In this document: positions 27,490 through 37,484 of the stretch, piece by piece | Position numbering within the stretch: position 1 is the first letter of the stretch | Layout: each line of letters starts with the position of its first letter | Assembly: GCA_033765235.1 (NCBI GenBank) | Contig: JANRIG010000004.1 | Location: forward strand, 1 to 64,000 | Reading direction: 5' to 3' | Length of the DNA stretch: 64,000 nt | Source of the DNA: JANRIG01 sp033765235 | GTDB taxonomy: Bacteria; Bacteroidota; Bacteroidia; Cytophagales; UBA9547 | Position numbers and translations under genes: made by a program | Notes under the pieces: model-generated | Databases searched by the model: none | Told to the model about the DNA's origin: nothing | Seen by the model: only the letters and a program-made list of their open reading frames with translations

Positions 27490-28032
27490 ATGGTTGATTT
27501 ATCCTTATATAATAACAAATGGTACCATCCCGGTGCAGGCATCATCAAGCGTATATTGTGGTATTATACCAATGAAATATTTTTTGTCTCAGGTTTGTTC
27601 CCTGTCAATGGATTAAAAATATTACTATTACGCCTTTTTGGTGCCAAAATAGGTATAGGTGTAGTGATAAAACCTCATGTAAATATCAAGTATCCTTGGC
27701 ACCTCACCATAGGAAACCATACTTGGATAGGTGAAAATGTATGGATAGACTGCCTCACACATGTACATATTCATGATCATGTATGCATATCTCAGGGTGC
27801 ACTTATACTTACAGGCAATCATGATTATTCTAAATCTTCATTTGACCTTATCATAAAACCCATTCAAATTCACTCAGGTGCTTGGATTGGTTCTCGGGCT
27901 GTGGTTTGTCCCGGAGTATCAGTAGGCCATCATGCTGTGCTCACCGTAGGTTCAGTAGCTTCCAAAGACTTACAACCTTGTTATATATATAAAGGGAACC
28001 CCGCAATTTCGGTTAAGTATAGACCATTATAA
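27490..28032 (+). CDS. WcaF-like hexapeptide-repeat acetyltransferase
   Basis: A 180-residue left-handed beta-helix acyltransferase of the type that O-acetylates sugars during capsule or exopolysaccharide synthesis. The N-terminus (LSLYNNKWYHPGAG) and the segment LRLFGAKIG are characteristic of the WcaF branch. Hexapeptide turns cover about residues 53-165 (IKPHVNIKYP, TIGNHTWIGENVWID, PGVSVGHHAVLTVGSVASKD). A catalytic-type histidine lies in TGNHDY. It is expected in the cytoplasm, using acetyl-CoA. It stands alone between the terminator of the giant gene and the respiratory operon, with no glycosyltransferases nearby, so its sugar substrate is unknown. Confidence 0.85.
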   Translation: MVDLSLYNNKWYHPGAGIIKRILWYYTNEIFFVSGLFPVNGLKILLLRLFGAKIGIGVVIKPHVNIKYPWHLTIGNHTWIGENVWIDCLTHVHIHDHVCISQGALILTGNHDYSKSSFDLIIKPIQIHSGAWIGSRAVVCPGVSVGHHAVLTVGSVASKDLQPCYIYKGNPAISVKYRPL

Positions 28033-28135
28033 TTTATAATAGTTCTAAATATCATTTTCTACATACATACACATGAAAAATCATTTTTATTTGCAATAGT
28101 CAAATATGAGTATTGCATATTAAATATTAAAAATA

Positions 28136-28166
28136 TTTGTTTAATAAAATACCTGTATTAGATTTG
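28136..28166 (+). promoter_or_regulatory. Promoter of the alternative complex III / oxidase operon
   Basis: TTTG (28136-28139), 19 bases, then TAGATTTG (28159-28166) is a full match to the Bacteroidota promoter layout. Transcription should start about 20 bases before the ATG at 28193. No other good promoter is visible down to 39335. Confidence 0.75.
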
Positions 28167-28192
28167 TATCGTCTTAAAATATAGCCGTTTAT

Positions 28193-29440
28193 ATGCCATT
28201 ATCTACCTTGGTAACAAAGTTTAAGCCCGCCTTTTACCTAATCATCCCTCTGCTATTAGTATTATCATTATATACAGCAGCTCAAGATATACCTACAGAT
28301 GAGGCAGCTATCTCTGCAGGTAAAGCATTATTTCAAAACAATTGTACCCAATGCCACGCAGCTACCGATGAGGTAGTAGTAGGGCCAGGTCTCAAAAATG
28401 TACACACACGCCACAAAACTCCTTGGCTCATTAAGTGGATACGCAATTCCACCTTATTGATTAATAGCGGTGATAAAGAAGCAGTAGAAGTATTTAATAA
28501 ATACAACAAAACTCAGATGCAAAATTTCGACTTCAAAGACGAAGAAATTTTGACCATATTAGCATATCTAAAATCTGAAAGTGCTAAAGTAGCCGCACCC
28601 GCTGCCACAGCTGCTACAGGGTCTGCCGTGGCTCCAGCATCTGCTGATTCACCCGCAGACAACACAACTTTAAATTTATTGATTGGATTTTTTGTAGTCA
28701 TCTTGGTATTAATATTTGCCATACTTATCATTATTATATCCATCCTCACTAAATATCTTAATAATAGATCTGCCGAGCTAAGTGATATAGAAAAAGAAGT
28801 TGTAAACCAAAAATATAATCTTTCAGCAATTTACAATAGCAAAGCATTCAAGGCATCTGTTGTATTTTTATTAGTCATTGTATTAGGCAAGTCATGTATA
28901 GACAGCATGGTAGGTATAGGTATTACACAAGGTTATGCACCAGCACAACCCATAGCATTTTCGCACAAACTGCACGCAGGCGAGCACAAAATTAATTGTG
29001 GATATTGCCATACAGGAGTTTACAAATCTAAGTCTGCCAATATTCCATCCTCTAATATATGTATGAATTGTCATAATACCATTCGTACAGAGTCTCCGGA
29101 AATACAAAAAATTTATCGCGCAGTTTCTACCGGCAGACCCATTGAGTGGGTTAGGGTACATAACTTGCCGGACTTGGCCTATTTTAACCACTCTCAGCAT
29201 ACCAATGTGGCCGGTCTTGAATGTCAAAACTGTCACGGACCTATAGAAACCATGGAAGTAGTACAGCAATACTCACCGCTCACTATGGGTTGGTGTATCA
29301 ATTGCCACCGCGAAACAGCCATCAATGGTAAGGACAATGCTTATTATGATAACCTTATGGCTCTGCACGCCAAAAAATCTAAGGAACCTATGAAAGTAAA
29401 AGATAATGGAGGCTTAGAATGTGCTAAATGCCACTATTAA
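28193..29440 (+). CDS. actA: Alternative complex III subunit A, multiheme cytochrome c with fused monoheme domain
   Basis: The membrane-bound cytochrome subunit of the quinol:cytochrome c oxidoreductase that replaces complex III. Residues 1-30 form an export/anchor segment. A class I cytochrome c domain follows, with CTQCH (51-55) and probable methionine ligand M109. A transmembrane helix (161-186), a short linker and a second helix (221-240) lead to a periplasmic domain with five CXXCH sites: 269-273, 290-294, 344-348, 368-372 and 410-414. That makes six c-type hemes in total. The fused N-terminal cytochrome is known in Bacteroidota ActA proteins. It is the first gene of the operon; actB starts 22 bases after its stop. 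Confidence 0.93.
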   Translation: MPLSTLVTKFKPAFYLIIPLLLVLSLYTAAQDIPTDEAAISAGKALFQNNCTQCHAATDEVVVGPGLKNVHTRHKTPWLIKWIRNSTLLINSGDKEAVEVFNKYNKTQMQNFDFKDEEILTILAYLKSESAKVAAPAATAATGSAVAPASADSPADNTTLNLLIGFFVVILVLIFAILIIIISILTKYLNNRSAELSDIEKEVVNQKYNLSAIYNSKAFKASVVFLLVIVLGKSCIDSMVGIGITQGYAPAQPIAFSHKLHAGEHKINCGYCHTGVYKSKSANIPSSNICMNCHNTIRTESPEIQKIYRAVSTGRPIEWVRVHNLPDLAYFNHSQHTNVAGLECQNCHGPIETMEVVQQYSPLTMGWCINCHRETAINGKDNAYYDNLMALHAKKSKEPMKVKDNGGLECAKCHY

Positions 29441-29462
29441 TAGATAATTATTCTAAAAATAT

Positions 29463-32400
29463 ATGTCAGAAAATACCAAAACATATTGGAGAGGAATTGA
29501 AGAACTGAATAATACTCCGGAATTTGCAGCTCATGCTAATAATGAATTTGCAGATAACCCTGACTTTAATTTAGACGGTGGCAATACCTATCGCCGCGAT
29601 TTTCTTAAAGTAATGGGTTTTGGTATCGCAGCTGCTACATTAGCAGCATGCGAAACTCCAGTTCGCAAAGCTATACCTTACCTCAATAAGCCCGAAGACA
29701 TAGATCCTACCATTCCAAACTATTATTCATCTACCTATGCCGAAGGAGGAGACTATTGCAGCATTATTGTAAAAACTCGCGAAGGAAGGCCTATTAAAAT
29801 AGAAGGAAATAAAAATAGCAGTATCAGCGGTGGAGGTTTATCGGCACGTGTAGGAGCATCTGTATTATCGCTTTACGACAAAGAAAGATATAGATCCCCC
29901 AAAATTAGCGGTAAAAACTCTACATGGGAAGATATTGATACCCTAATAATTACAAAACTTCAAGACTTTGCACTTGCTGGTAAACAGTTAAGAATTGTTA
30001 CAAACACTATACTCAGCCCTTCACTTTACAGTGCACTGGCAGGTTTTGTAGCCAAATATCCAAATACTAAAGTCATTACCTATGATGCCAACTCGGCATC
30101 TGCCTTGCTTGAAGCAAATAAATTATCTTTTGGTACCACAGTACTACCATCTTATGACTTCTCCAAAGCCAATATCATAGTATCACTAAGTTGCGACTTT
30201 CTCGGTACTTGGTTTGCACCTGTTGAGCATAGCAACCAATATGTAAAAGGTAGAAAACTGAGTAATACAAAAAAACAAATGTCGCGCCATTACCAGTTCG
30301 AAAGTATACTGTCACTCACAGGATCTAACGCTGATTTTCGTACATCCATAAAACCGTCGCAAGAGGGTATTGTAGTTGCTAATTTATATAACCTGTTAGC
30401 CGACAAAGCAGGAGCACCTAAAATAGAAGTGGGCGAACTCAAAGACATAAACAATCTATCCAAAGCTGCTAATGACCTTTGGAACGCCAAAGGCAGCTCT
30501 CTTGTAGTTTCAGGCAGCAACGATACCAACGTCCAAATAATAATAAATAGTATTAACACACTTTTGGGCAACTATGGCAATACCCTATCACTTGGCACCC
30601 CCTCTTATTACAAAAAAGGTGACGACAATACTATGAACTCATTTGTAGATGAGCTTGTATCAGGCAGTATATCAGGTGTTATATTTCTTAATGCCAATCC
30701 TGTGTATAATCACCCAATGGGTGCTAAAATAAAAAATGCCATATCCAAGTTGGAGCTATCTGTATCCACAGCAGACCGCCCCGACGAAACTAATGTGCTT
30801 TGCACCTACTTAACACCCGACCATCACTATCTCGAAAGTTGGTCAGACGCGGAAATTAAAAAAGGCTACTTCAGCTTAGGACAACCTACTATTTCCCCAC
30901 TTTTCAAAACAAGACAAATATTAGATTCTATCCTTACCTGGTCAGGCAATACCACAGATGCATACAGCTATATCACAAATTATTGGAAAAATAATATCTA
31001 TTCATTACAGACAACTTATCAGAGTTTTCAGTCTTTTTGGGACAATACCCTACACGATGGTGTATTTGAGTTGAAAAATACAAATGCTGAATTGTCATTC
31101 AATTTTAATATAGCATCTGTAACAGAAAGTATCAATAGCAACTACAAAGCTGCTTCACAAGACATAGAATATATTTTATATGAAAAAGTAGGTATGGGTA
31201 CAGGCTCACAAGCCAATAATCCATGGCTTCAAGAATTTCCCGAGCCTGTTTCCAAGGCTTGCTGGGATAATTATGCCTCAGTCTCACAAAAGTTTGCCAA
31301 AGAAAAAGACCTTTCACAAGGAGATATCATCAAGATTGATACTAAAAATGGCCAAACCCTAAACCTTCCTGTATTAATACAGCCCGGTCAAGCGTCAAAT
31401 ACCATTGCCATTGCCATAGGATATGGCCGCGAAGTAGCAGGAAAAGCTGCAATAGGAGTAGGAAAAAATGTTTACCCCCTTGTAAATACCACAGATAATA
31501 AAAGTAAGTATTTTGGGGTGGTATCTGCCATTACCAAAACATCTGAAAACCGTACCATTGCCCAAACCCAAACCCACCACACCCTTATGGGACGCCCTGT
31601 AGTGCAGGAATCTACTCTCAAAGAATACCTCAAAAATCCGGAGGCAGGCAGGTATAAACCATTGATAAAGACCAACCAAGGTGATAAAAAGCCCGAAGAC
31701 ATCACCATGTGGAAAACAGAAGGTCTTGAAACACACAACTACAAAAATCATGCTTGGGGCTTAATTGTAGATTTGAACTCCTGCACAGGTTGTGGCAGTT
31801 GTGTAATCAGTTGCCAAGCCGAAAATAATATTCCCGTAGTAGGTCGTCAAGAGGTAATCAATCGTAGAGAAATGCACTGGATACGTATTGATAGATATTA
31901 CTCTTCTGATGCAGACCCCGAAGACAAAAGTTTGATGGGTTATCGCAATATGGAAGACCCCTCTGATAATCCTAAGGTCATATTCCAACCTGTAATGTGT
32001 CAGCATTGTAACAATGCACCATGCGAAACCGTGTGTCCGGTATTGGCTACTACACATAGTACAGAAGGTTTAAACCAGATGACTTATAACAGATGTGTAG
32101 GTACCAGATATTGTTCAAACAACTGTCCATTCAAAGTACGCCGATTCAACTGGTTCAGCTACTATACAAATACTAAATTTGCAGAGATAAATCCAATGAT
32201 GGATGACTTGGGAAGAATGGTACTTAATCCTGATGTTACTGTAAGAGCGCGCGGCGTAATAGAAAAATGCTCCATGTGTGTACAACGCATACAATTAGGT
32301 AAGTTGCAAGCAAAACTTGAAAGAAGAAGACCTATTGACGGAGAAATTGAAACAGCTTGCTCACAATCATGCCCTGCTGATGCATTGGTATTCGGCGATA

Positions 32401-32528
32401 TGAATGATCCTGAGAGTCGTATTTCAAAAGCATTGGCAGATGAAAACAAAGAAAGGGCTTACCACATGCTCGAAGAAATCAATGTAAAACCATCGGTATC
32501 ATACCTTACTAAAATTAGAAACGTATAA
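29463..32528 (+). CDS. actB: Alternative complex III subunit B, molybdopterin-oxidoreductase-like plus Fe-S protein
   Basis: A 1021-residue subunit carrying the iron-sulfur centres of the complex on the periplasmic side. A twin-arginine motif (YRRDFLKVMG, R44-R45) precedes a lipobox-like LAAC (C63), so export by Tat with possible lipidation is likely. The first ~740 residues resemble a molybdopterin oxidoreductase that in this family has lost its cofactor. The C-terminal ferredoxin-like part holds four cysteine groups for three [4Fe-4S] and one [3Fe-4S] cluster: CTGCGSCVISC (774-784), CQHCNNAPCETVC, CVGTRYCSNNC, and CSMC with a later CSQSC. actC starts 12 bases after the stop. Confidence 0.94.
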   Translation: MSENTKTYWRGIEELNNTPEFAAHANNEFADNPDFNLDGGNTYRRDFLKVMGFGIAAATLAACETPVRKAIPYLNKPEDIDPTIPNYYSSTYAEGGDYCSIIVKTREGRPIKIEGNKNSSISGGGLSARVGASVLSLYDKERYRSPKISGKNSTWEDIDTLIITKLQDFALAGKQLRIVTNTILSPSLYSALAGFVAKYPNTKVITYDANSASALLEANKLSFGTTVLPSYDFSKANIIVSLSCDFLGTWFAPVEHSNQYVKGRKLSNTKKQMSRHYQFESILSLTGSNADFRTSIKPSQEGIVVANLYNLLADKAGAPKIEVGELKDINNLSKAANDLWNAKGSSLVVSGSNDTNVQIIINSINTLLGNYGNTLSLGTPSYYKKGDDNTMNSFVDELVSGSISGVIFLNANPVYNHPMGAKIKNAISKLELSVSTADRPDETNVLCTYLTPDHHYLESWSDAEIKKGYFSLGQPTISPLFKTRQILDSILTWSGNTTDAYSYITNYWKNNIYSLQTTYQSFQSFWDNTLHDGVFELKNTNAELSFNFNIASVTESINSNYKAASQDIEYILYEKVGMGTGSQANNPWLQEFPEPVSKACWDNYASVSQKFAKEKDLSQGDIIKIDTKNGQTLNLPVLIQPGQASNTIAIAIGYGREVAGKAAIGVGKNVYPLVNTTDNKSKYFGVVSAITKTSENRTIAQTQTHHTLMGRPVVQESTLKEYLKNPEAGRYKPLIKTNQGDKKPEDITMWKTEGLETHNYKNHAWGLIVDLNSCTGCGSCVISCQAENNIPVVGRQEVINRREMHWIRIDRYYSSDADPEDKSLMGYRNMEDPSDNPKVIFQPVMCQHCNNAPCETVCPVLATTHSTEGLNQMTYNRCVGTRYCSNNCPFKVRRFNWFSYYTNTKFAEINPMMDDLGRMVLNPDVTVRARGVIEKCSMCVQRIQLGKLQAKLERRRPIDGEIETACSQSCPADALVFGDMNDPESRISKALADENKERAYHMLEEINVKPSVSYLTKIRNV

Positions 32529-32540
32529 ATTAATTAAAAT

Positions 32541-33932
32541 ATGCATATTAGTTCACACGTAAGACCACCCTTAATCACCGGCGGAAAAACCTTGCACGAT
32601 ATCACTCATGATATTTCGAGCCGCGTAGAAGACATGCCCAATAAAAAATGGTTAGCTGCTTTTACAGTTTCTGCATTGGTATTAGCCTACGGTCTGTATT
32701 GCCTTTACCGCACACTTTGGTTTGGAATAGGTGAATGGGGGCTCAACAAAACTGTGGGCTGGGCTTGGGACATTACCAACTTTGTATGGTGGATAGGCAT
32801 AGGTCATGCAGGCACATTGATTTCTGCTATATTAATGCTGTTTCGTCAAAAATGGAGGACTTCTATAAACAGAGCTGCTGAGGCCATGACTATTTTTGCT
32901 GTAATATGCGCAGCAAGTTTCATATTAGCGCACATGGGTCGCCCATGGTTGGCTTACTGGCCACTGCCGTTGCCAAACGCATTTGGGTCTCTATGGGTAA
33001 ATTTTAACTCCCCTTTAGTATGGGATGTATTTGCAATATCTACTTACTTTTCAGTATCTTGTGTGTTTTGGTACTTGGGTATGATACCTGACCTTGCCAC
33101 CATCAGAGACAGAGCCGTGAACCCAATTTCAAGATTTATATATGGCTCACTCAGCTTTGGGTGGACAGGTGGAGCCAAAGATTGGTCACGTTATGAGTCT
33201 GTAGCACTCATTCTTGCCGGACTCTCTACCCCTCTTGTGCTTTCAGTACACACCATAGTAAGTATGGATTTTGCCACATCCGTCATTCCTGGTTGGCACA
33301 CTACCATTTTCCCACCTTATTTTGTGGCAGGTGCTATATTTTCAGGTTTTGCCATGGTATTGACCTTGATGATTGTGACACGTGCAGTATATAATTTAGA
33401 AGATTACATTACCATTGAGCACATAGAATATATGAATAAAGTAATCATACTCACAGGTTGTATAGTGGGCACAGCATATATTACCGAGTTTTTCATCGCA
33501 TGGTATTCAGGCGTAGAGTATGAAAGTTATTGTTTTATAAACCGAGCCACAGGACCATACTGGTGGGCTTATTGGTCTATGATGACCTGTAATGTGATAT
33601 CACCTCAATTATTATGGATTAAAAAAATACGTCGCAGCATTGCAGCCACATTTGTAGTATCTATCATTGTAAACATTGGTATGTGGTTTGAGAGATTTGT
33701 AATCATAGTATCGTCATTACATAGAGATTATTTACCATCAAGCTGGGCTATGTTTTTCCCCACCTATGTAGATGCAGGAGTATATCTCAATTCATTTGGT
33801 TTGTTTTTTACATTGTTTTTCCTTTTTGCCAAATTTTTGCCCGTGGTAAATATGGCAGAGGTAAAAGCTATTGTGAAATCATCATCAGAAAAAATTAGTT
33901 CCACCCAGTCTTCCCCATCACATGTCCACTGA
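32541..33932 (+). CDS. actC: Alternative complex III subunit C, NrfD/PsrC-like membrane protein
   Basis: An integral quinol-binding subunit of 463 residues with about ten hydrophobic helices (first near residues 42-60), of the NrfD/PsrC family. It would oxidise menaquinol and pass electrons to ActB. Charged and histidine residues inside helices (GHAGTLISAI, ILAHMGRPWL) are typical of the family. Its 3' end overlaps actD by 11 bases, which implies translational coupling. Confidence 0.93.
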   Translation: MHISSHVRPPLITGGKTLHDITHDISSRVEDMPNKKWLAAFTVSALVLAYGLYCLYRTLWFGIGEWGLNKTVGWAWDITNFVWWIGIGHAGTLISAILMLFRQKWRTSINRAAEAMTIFAVICAASFILAHMGRPWLAYWPLPLPNAFGSLWVNFNSPLVWDVFAISTYFSVSCVFWYLGMIPDLATIRDRAVNPISRFIYGSLSFGWTGGAKDWSRYESVALILAGLSTPLVLSVHTIVSMDFATSVIPGWHTTIFPPYFVAGAIFSGFAMVLTLMIVTRAVYNLEDYITIEHIEYMNKVIILTGCIVGTAYITEFFIAWYSGVEYESYCFINRATGPYWWAYWSMMTCNVISPQLLWIKKIRRSIAATFVVSIIVNIGMWFERFVIIVSSLHRDYLPSSWAMFFPTYVDAGVYLNSFGLFFTLFFLFAKFLPVVNMAEVKAIVKSSSEKISSTQSSPSHVH

Positions 33933-34449
33933 TAATAAGCATTTTATATTAGGAGTTTTTGACGATGAAGATGTGCTCATGCATGCCATACCCGAAGTGC
34001 GAAATGCAGGAGTTCGTATTCACGAAGTATATTCACCCTACCCTATACATGGAATAGATGACTTGCTAAGCTACAAAAGAAGTAAACTACCCAAAGCAGC
34101 ATTTATGTTTGGATTTTTGGGATTGTCTTGCGCAGTTACCATGATGGTGTGGATGCTCGGTTTTGACTGGCCCATGAACATAGGCGGCAAACCAAATATA
34201 CCCCTTACTGATTTTGTACCTATAAGTTTTGAGTGTACGGTTTTGTTCTCAGCATTTGGTATGGTAGGTACTTTTTTGATAGCCAGCAATTTATTTCCAT
34301 GGTCAAATCCTGTAATATTTGACAAACGTATCACTGATGATAAATTTGTAATAGCGGTAGACATGGGTAAAAATAAACTTTCAAAAAACGAAATTTCAAA
34401 TCTGTTAAAATCTAAAGGAGCTACTGAAGTAAATGAAAAAGAAATTTAA
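33922..34449 (+). CDS. actD: Alternative complex III subunit D (DUF3341)
   Basis: A 175-residue membrane subunit of the complex. A cytoplasmic N-terminal part beginning LGVFDDEDVLMHAIPEVRNA is followed by the conserved YSPYPIHGIDDLL motif of DUF3341 and two transmembrane helices (about 58-80 and 100-122). It interacts with the quinol-oxidising core in solved structures of the family; its own role is structural or in proton conduction. The gene overlaps both neighbours (11 bases with actC, 17 bases with actE). Confidence 0.92.
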   Translation: MSTDNKHFILGVFDDEDVLMHAIPEVRNAGVRIHEVYSPYPIHGIDDLLSYKRSKLPKAAFMFGFLGLSCAVTMMVWMLGFDWPMNIGGKPNIPLTDFVPISFECTVLFSAFGMVGTFLIASNLFPWSNPVIFDKRITDDKFVIAVDMGKNKLSKNEISNLLKSKGATEVNEKEI

Positions 34450-35065
34450 TATCAACAGCATAATATTAACAATTTGTGCGGTATTTACTGTAATATTTGT
34501 GTCATGTACCAAAGACTACAGCAAGCCGGGCATGGAGTATGCTCCGGAAATGTACCACTCCAGAGCCTATGAACCTCTAAGTCAAGTCACCGACAAAGCC
34601 CATGCAGAGTATAATTCTAATGAGAATAATCCATATAATATGAATATGAGAGTACCTGTGCCCAAAACCGTGAAAATTCAAAAATATAACGGATTGTTTG
34701 GTACAAAGCCTAAAGACCCTTTGCTCATATACCATATCAGCAAAGATAGTTTTGACTTATCGGGCAAAGTGTTGAAAAATCCACTTGACTCTAACGATAA
34801 AGTATTAGCCGAAGGCCAAGTTCTTTACACACGATATTGCCAACATTGTCATGGAGAAACAGGACAGGGTGATGGCTCAGTAGGCAAAGTATATAAAGGT
34901 GTGCCGGCATACAACAAGGGACGTGTAAAATTTGATACTGAAGGACACATTTTTCACACCATCACCTTTGGGCGTAATCGTATGTGGCCACATGCCTCTC
35001 AAATATCAGTAGAAGACCGTTGGAAAATAGTAATGTATGTTCAAACCCTTCAAAACCTTGAATAA
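34433..35065 (+). CDS. actE: Alternative complex III subunit E, monoheme cytochrome c lipoprotein
   Basis: A 210-residue periplasmic lipoprotein: signal sequence with lipobox-like FVSC and lipidated C25. One heme site, YCQHCHGETGQGDG (CXXCH at 136-140), with a probable methionine ligand in GRNRMWPHA near the C-terminus. In this family it takes electrons from ActB/ActA and may donate to the oxidase. The conserved N-terminal segment (PEMYHSRAYEPLS) is typical of ActE. The ATG at 34433 lies inside actD. Confidence 0.92.
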   Translation: MKKKFNINSIILTICAVFTVIFVSCTKDYSKPGMEYAPEMYHSRAYEPLSQVTDKAHAEYNSNENNPYNMNMRVPVPKTVKIQKYNGLFGTKPKDPLLIYHISKDSFDLSGKVLKNPLDSNDKVLAEGQVLYTRYCQHCHGETGQGDGSVGKVYKGVPAYNKGRVKFDTEGHIFHTITFGRNRMWPHASQISVEDRWKIVMYVQTLQNLE

Positions 35066-35084
35066 TAATAAATAAAATAATAAT

Positions 35085-36404
35085 ATGCATCACGACGTAC
35101 ATATTTCAGTAGATGAGCAGCTTGTACTTTCACCCAAGTTTAAACGGAATCTTTACATAGCTCTTGCCATAGGCATCATACTATTTGTAATAGGTGTAGC
35201 TATGGCAGCTATGGGTGGAGGCGGACATGATACGCACAGTATACATGGTGCCGAAGCTACCCAAGAAATTACAGAAGCTGTTGCAGAAACTGCACACCAC
35301 GGTCCCACATGGATGACACGTATGTGGGCAGACCTTTGGCATAATTCCGTATTTTTTTCAGGCATAGCACTTTTAGGTGTGTTTTTTATGTGTGTGCAAT
35401 ATGTGGCTTGGGCAGGGTGGTCATCTATATTAAAAAGAATACCTGAATCATTCGGTTCATTTTTACCTATAGGCGGAGCATTGTTACTTGTCATATTTTT
35501 AGTGGCAAACCATGATATTTTTCACTGGACACATGAAGGATTGACTGACCCAAAAAGTCCTGAATATGACAAAATTATTGCCGGAAAATCAGGGTATTTG
35601 AATGTACCTTTTTTCTTGACAAGGATGGTTGTATTTTTTGGATTATGGTATTTTATGTGGACGCTCATGCGCAAACAATCGCTCCTCGAAGACCAACATG
35701 GAGGCGACAGCTACTATCACAAATCAGGATATATTTCTGCAATTTTTCTTTTTATCTTCGGCATCTCCGTGCCAATGGCAGGGTGGGATTGGGTCATGTC
35801 TATTGATACACACTGGTTTAGCACCATGTTTTGGGTATATAATTTTGCCAGTTGGTGGGTGTCATCATTGTCTGCCATTACTCTTATATGTATATATTTG
35901 AAAGAAAACGGCTATTTAAAAGGCATGAACGACAATCACTTTCATGACCTTGGCAAATTTATGTTTGCGTTCTCCATATTTTGGGCGTATATATTCTTAG
36001 GACAATGGCTCTTGATTTTTTATGCTAACATTCCTGAAGAAACAGTATATTTCCTTGACCGTACACAGGCATATGATAAAAAATATACATTCTTATTTTT
36101 CTTTTTATTATTCATCAACTTTGTGTTCCCTTTCCTATGGTTTATGACCAGAGATTCAAAACGCAAAACTTTGTTGCTCAAAATTGGAGGTATAGGATTG
36201 ATATTTGGTCATTGGCTTGATTTTTATGTCATGATTATGCCGGGTGTCACCAAAGGAACCAGCGAAATTGGATTCATGGAAATAGGATTGCTTATAGCAT
36301 TTGTATCATTGTTTATCATCATCATTACCAATACATTGACCAAAGCAAAATTGATACCACAAAATCATCCTATGTTGGAAGAGTCGTTGCATCATAGCAT
36401 ATAG
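35085..36404 (+). CDS. actF: Alternative complex III subunit F, quinol oxidoreductase membrane subunit
   Basis: A 439-residue polytopic membrane protein, homologous in fold to ActC, with about ten hydrophobic helices. The first is near residues 25-43; a histidine-rich periplasmic loop (GGGGHDTHSIHGAE) follows. The segment PMAGWDWVMSIDTHWFSTMFW is a hallmark of the ActF family. It forms the second NrfD-like half of the complex and is thought to help couple electron transfer to proton movement. It starts 19 bases after actE. Confidence 0.92.
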   Translation: MHHDVHISVDEQLVLSPKFKRNLYIALAIGIILFVIGVAMAAMGGGGHDTHSIHGAEATQEITEAVAETAHHGPTWMTRMWADLWHNSVFFSGIALLGVFFMCVQYVAWAGWSSILKRIPESFGSFLPIGGALLLVIFLVANHDIFHWTHEGLTDPKSPEYDKIIAGKSGYLNVPFFLTRMVVFFGLWYFMWTLMRKQSLLEDQHGGDSYYHKSGYISAIFLFIFGISVPMAGWDWVMSIDTHWFSTMFWVYNFASWWVSSLSAITLICIYLKENGYLKGMNDNHFHDLGKFMFAFSIFWAYIFLGQWLLIFYANIPEETVYFLDRTQAYDKKYTFLFFFLLFINFVFPFLWFMTRDSKRKTLLLKIGGIGLIFGHWLDFYVMIMPGVTKGTSEIGFMEIGLLIAFVSLFIIIITNTLTKAKLIPQNHPMLEESLHHSI

Positions 36405-36450
36405 TTAAAACATATAAATATAATACAGGTTAATACAGATATAAATAATT

Positions 36451-37470
36451 ATGAATAACATAGTAGCTTGGATAATAGGTGCACTGATTTTGGTAGTGCT
36501 CATTTTGCTTTTTAGAGTTAGCAACTTAGTGGCGGTGCTCAAAGGTGATTTCAATAAAAGAGTTACCGACTATAATAAGTTAAACGCTGTCATGTTTCCA
36601 ATATTTTTTTTAGTAGGCTTGATACTATTTTATTTTTCATACATGAGTGCTACCAAATATTTCTTACCCAAATCTGCTTCGGAGCATGGTATCATTACAG
36701 ATGAGTTGTTTTGGATAGATTCAATCATCATATTAATAGCTTTCATATCTACCAATATTTTATTGTTTTTCTTTCCCTACATGTACCAATATAAAGAAGG
36801 TAGAAAAGCATATTTTTATCCTGACAATCACAAATTAGAGATTATATGGACTATCATACCCGCCATAGTAATGGCAGTGTTGGTGTTTTTTGGTCTTAAA
36901 GTCTGGAACGATATTGAAAGCCCTGCGCCCAAAGATGCAGTAGTATTAGAAATCACAGGTAAACAATTTAACTGGATTGTGCGCTATCCGGGCAAAGATG
37001 GCAAGTTGGGTGCATACAATTTTAAACTTATAGATGCTACCAATGAAGTAGGGATAGACTTTACAGACAAAAGCAGTTTTGATGATTTTATGCCTAGAGA
37101 GATACATATACCTAAAGGTAGACCTGTACAGTTCAAGATACGCGCACGGGATGTGTTGCATAGTGTATTTTTGCCACATTTTCGCCAAAAAATGGACGCT
37201 GTGCCGGGCATGCCTACCAGTTTTTGGTTTACACCTATATACACAACCGATGAAATGCGCACAATTACAGGAAACCCAAATTTTAAATATGAATTAGCTT
37301 GTACAGAAGTATGTGGAAGAGGTCATTTTGGGATGAAGTATTTGCTCGTGGTAGATGAGCCGGAGGTATATGAAAAATGGTATGCCTCACAGGAGCCATT
37401 CTTGAAAAAAAATCCTGATTATATATCAAAATCGAATAGTAATAACGTAGAATTAGCATTTAGTAAATAA
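36451..37470 (+). CDS. coxB: Cytochrome c oxidase subunit II
   Basis: A 339-residue subunit carrying the binuclear CuA centre that receives electrons from cytochrome c. Transmembrane helices lie at about residues 4-22, 47-68 and 85-110; a further hydrophobic stretch precedes the cupredoxin domain. CuA ligands are complete: H237 (RDVLHSV), C284, C288, H292 and M295 (CTEVCGRGHFGM). No cytochrome c domain is fused to the C-terminus, so electrons probably come from ActA/ActE or a soluble cytochrome. Located 46 bases after actF; subunit I starts 14 bases downstream. Confidence 0.94.
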   Translation: MNNIVAWIIGALILVVLILLFRVSNLVAVLKGDFNKRVTDYNKLNAVMFPIFFLVGLILFYFSYMSATKYFLPKSASEHGIITDELFWIDSIIILIAFISTNILLFFFPYMYQYKEGRKAYFYPDNHKLEIIWTIIPAIVMAVLVFFGLKVWNDIESPAPKDAVVLEITGKQFNWIVRYPGKDGKLGAYNFKLIDATNEVGIDFTDKSSFDDFMPREIHIPKGRPVQFKIRARDVLHSVFLPHFRQKMDAVPGMPTSFWFTPIYTTDEMRTITGNPNFKYELACTEVCGRGHFGMKYLLVVDEPEVYEKWYASQEPFLKKNPDYISKSNSNNVELAFSK

Positions 37471-37484
37471 TTATAATAAATAGT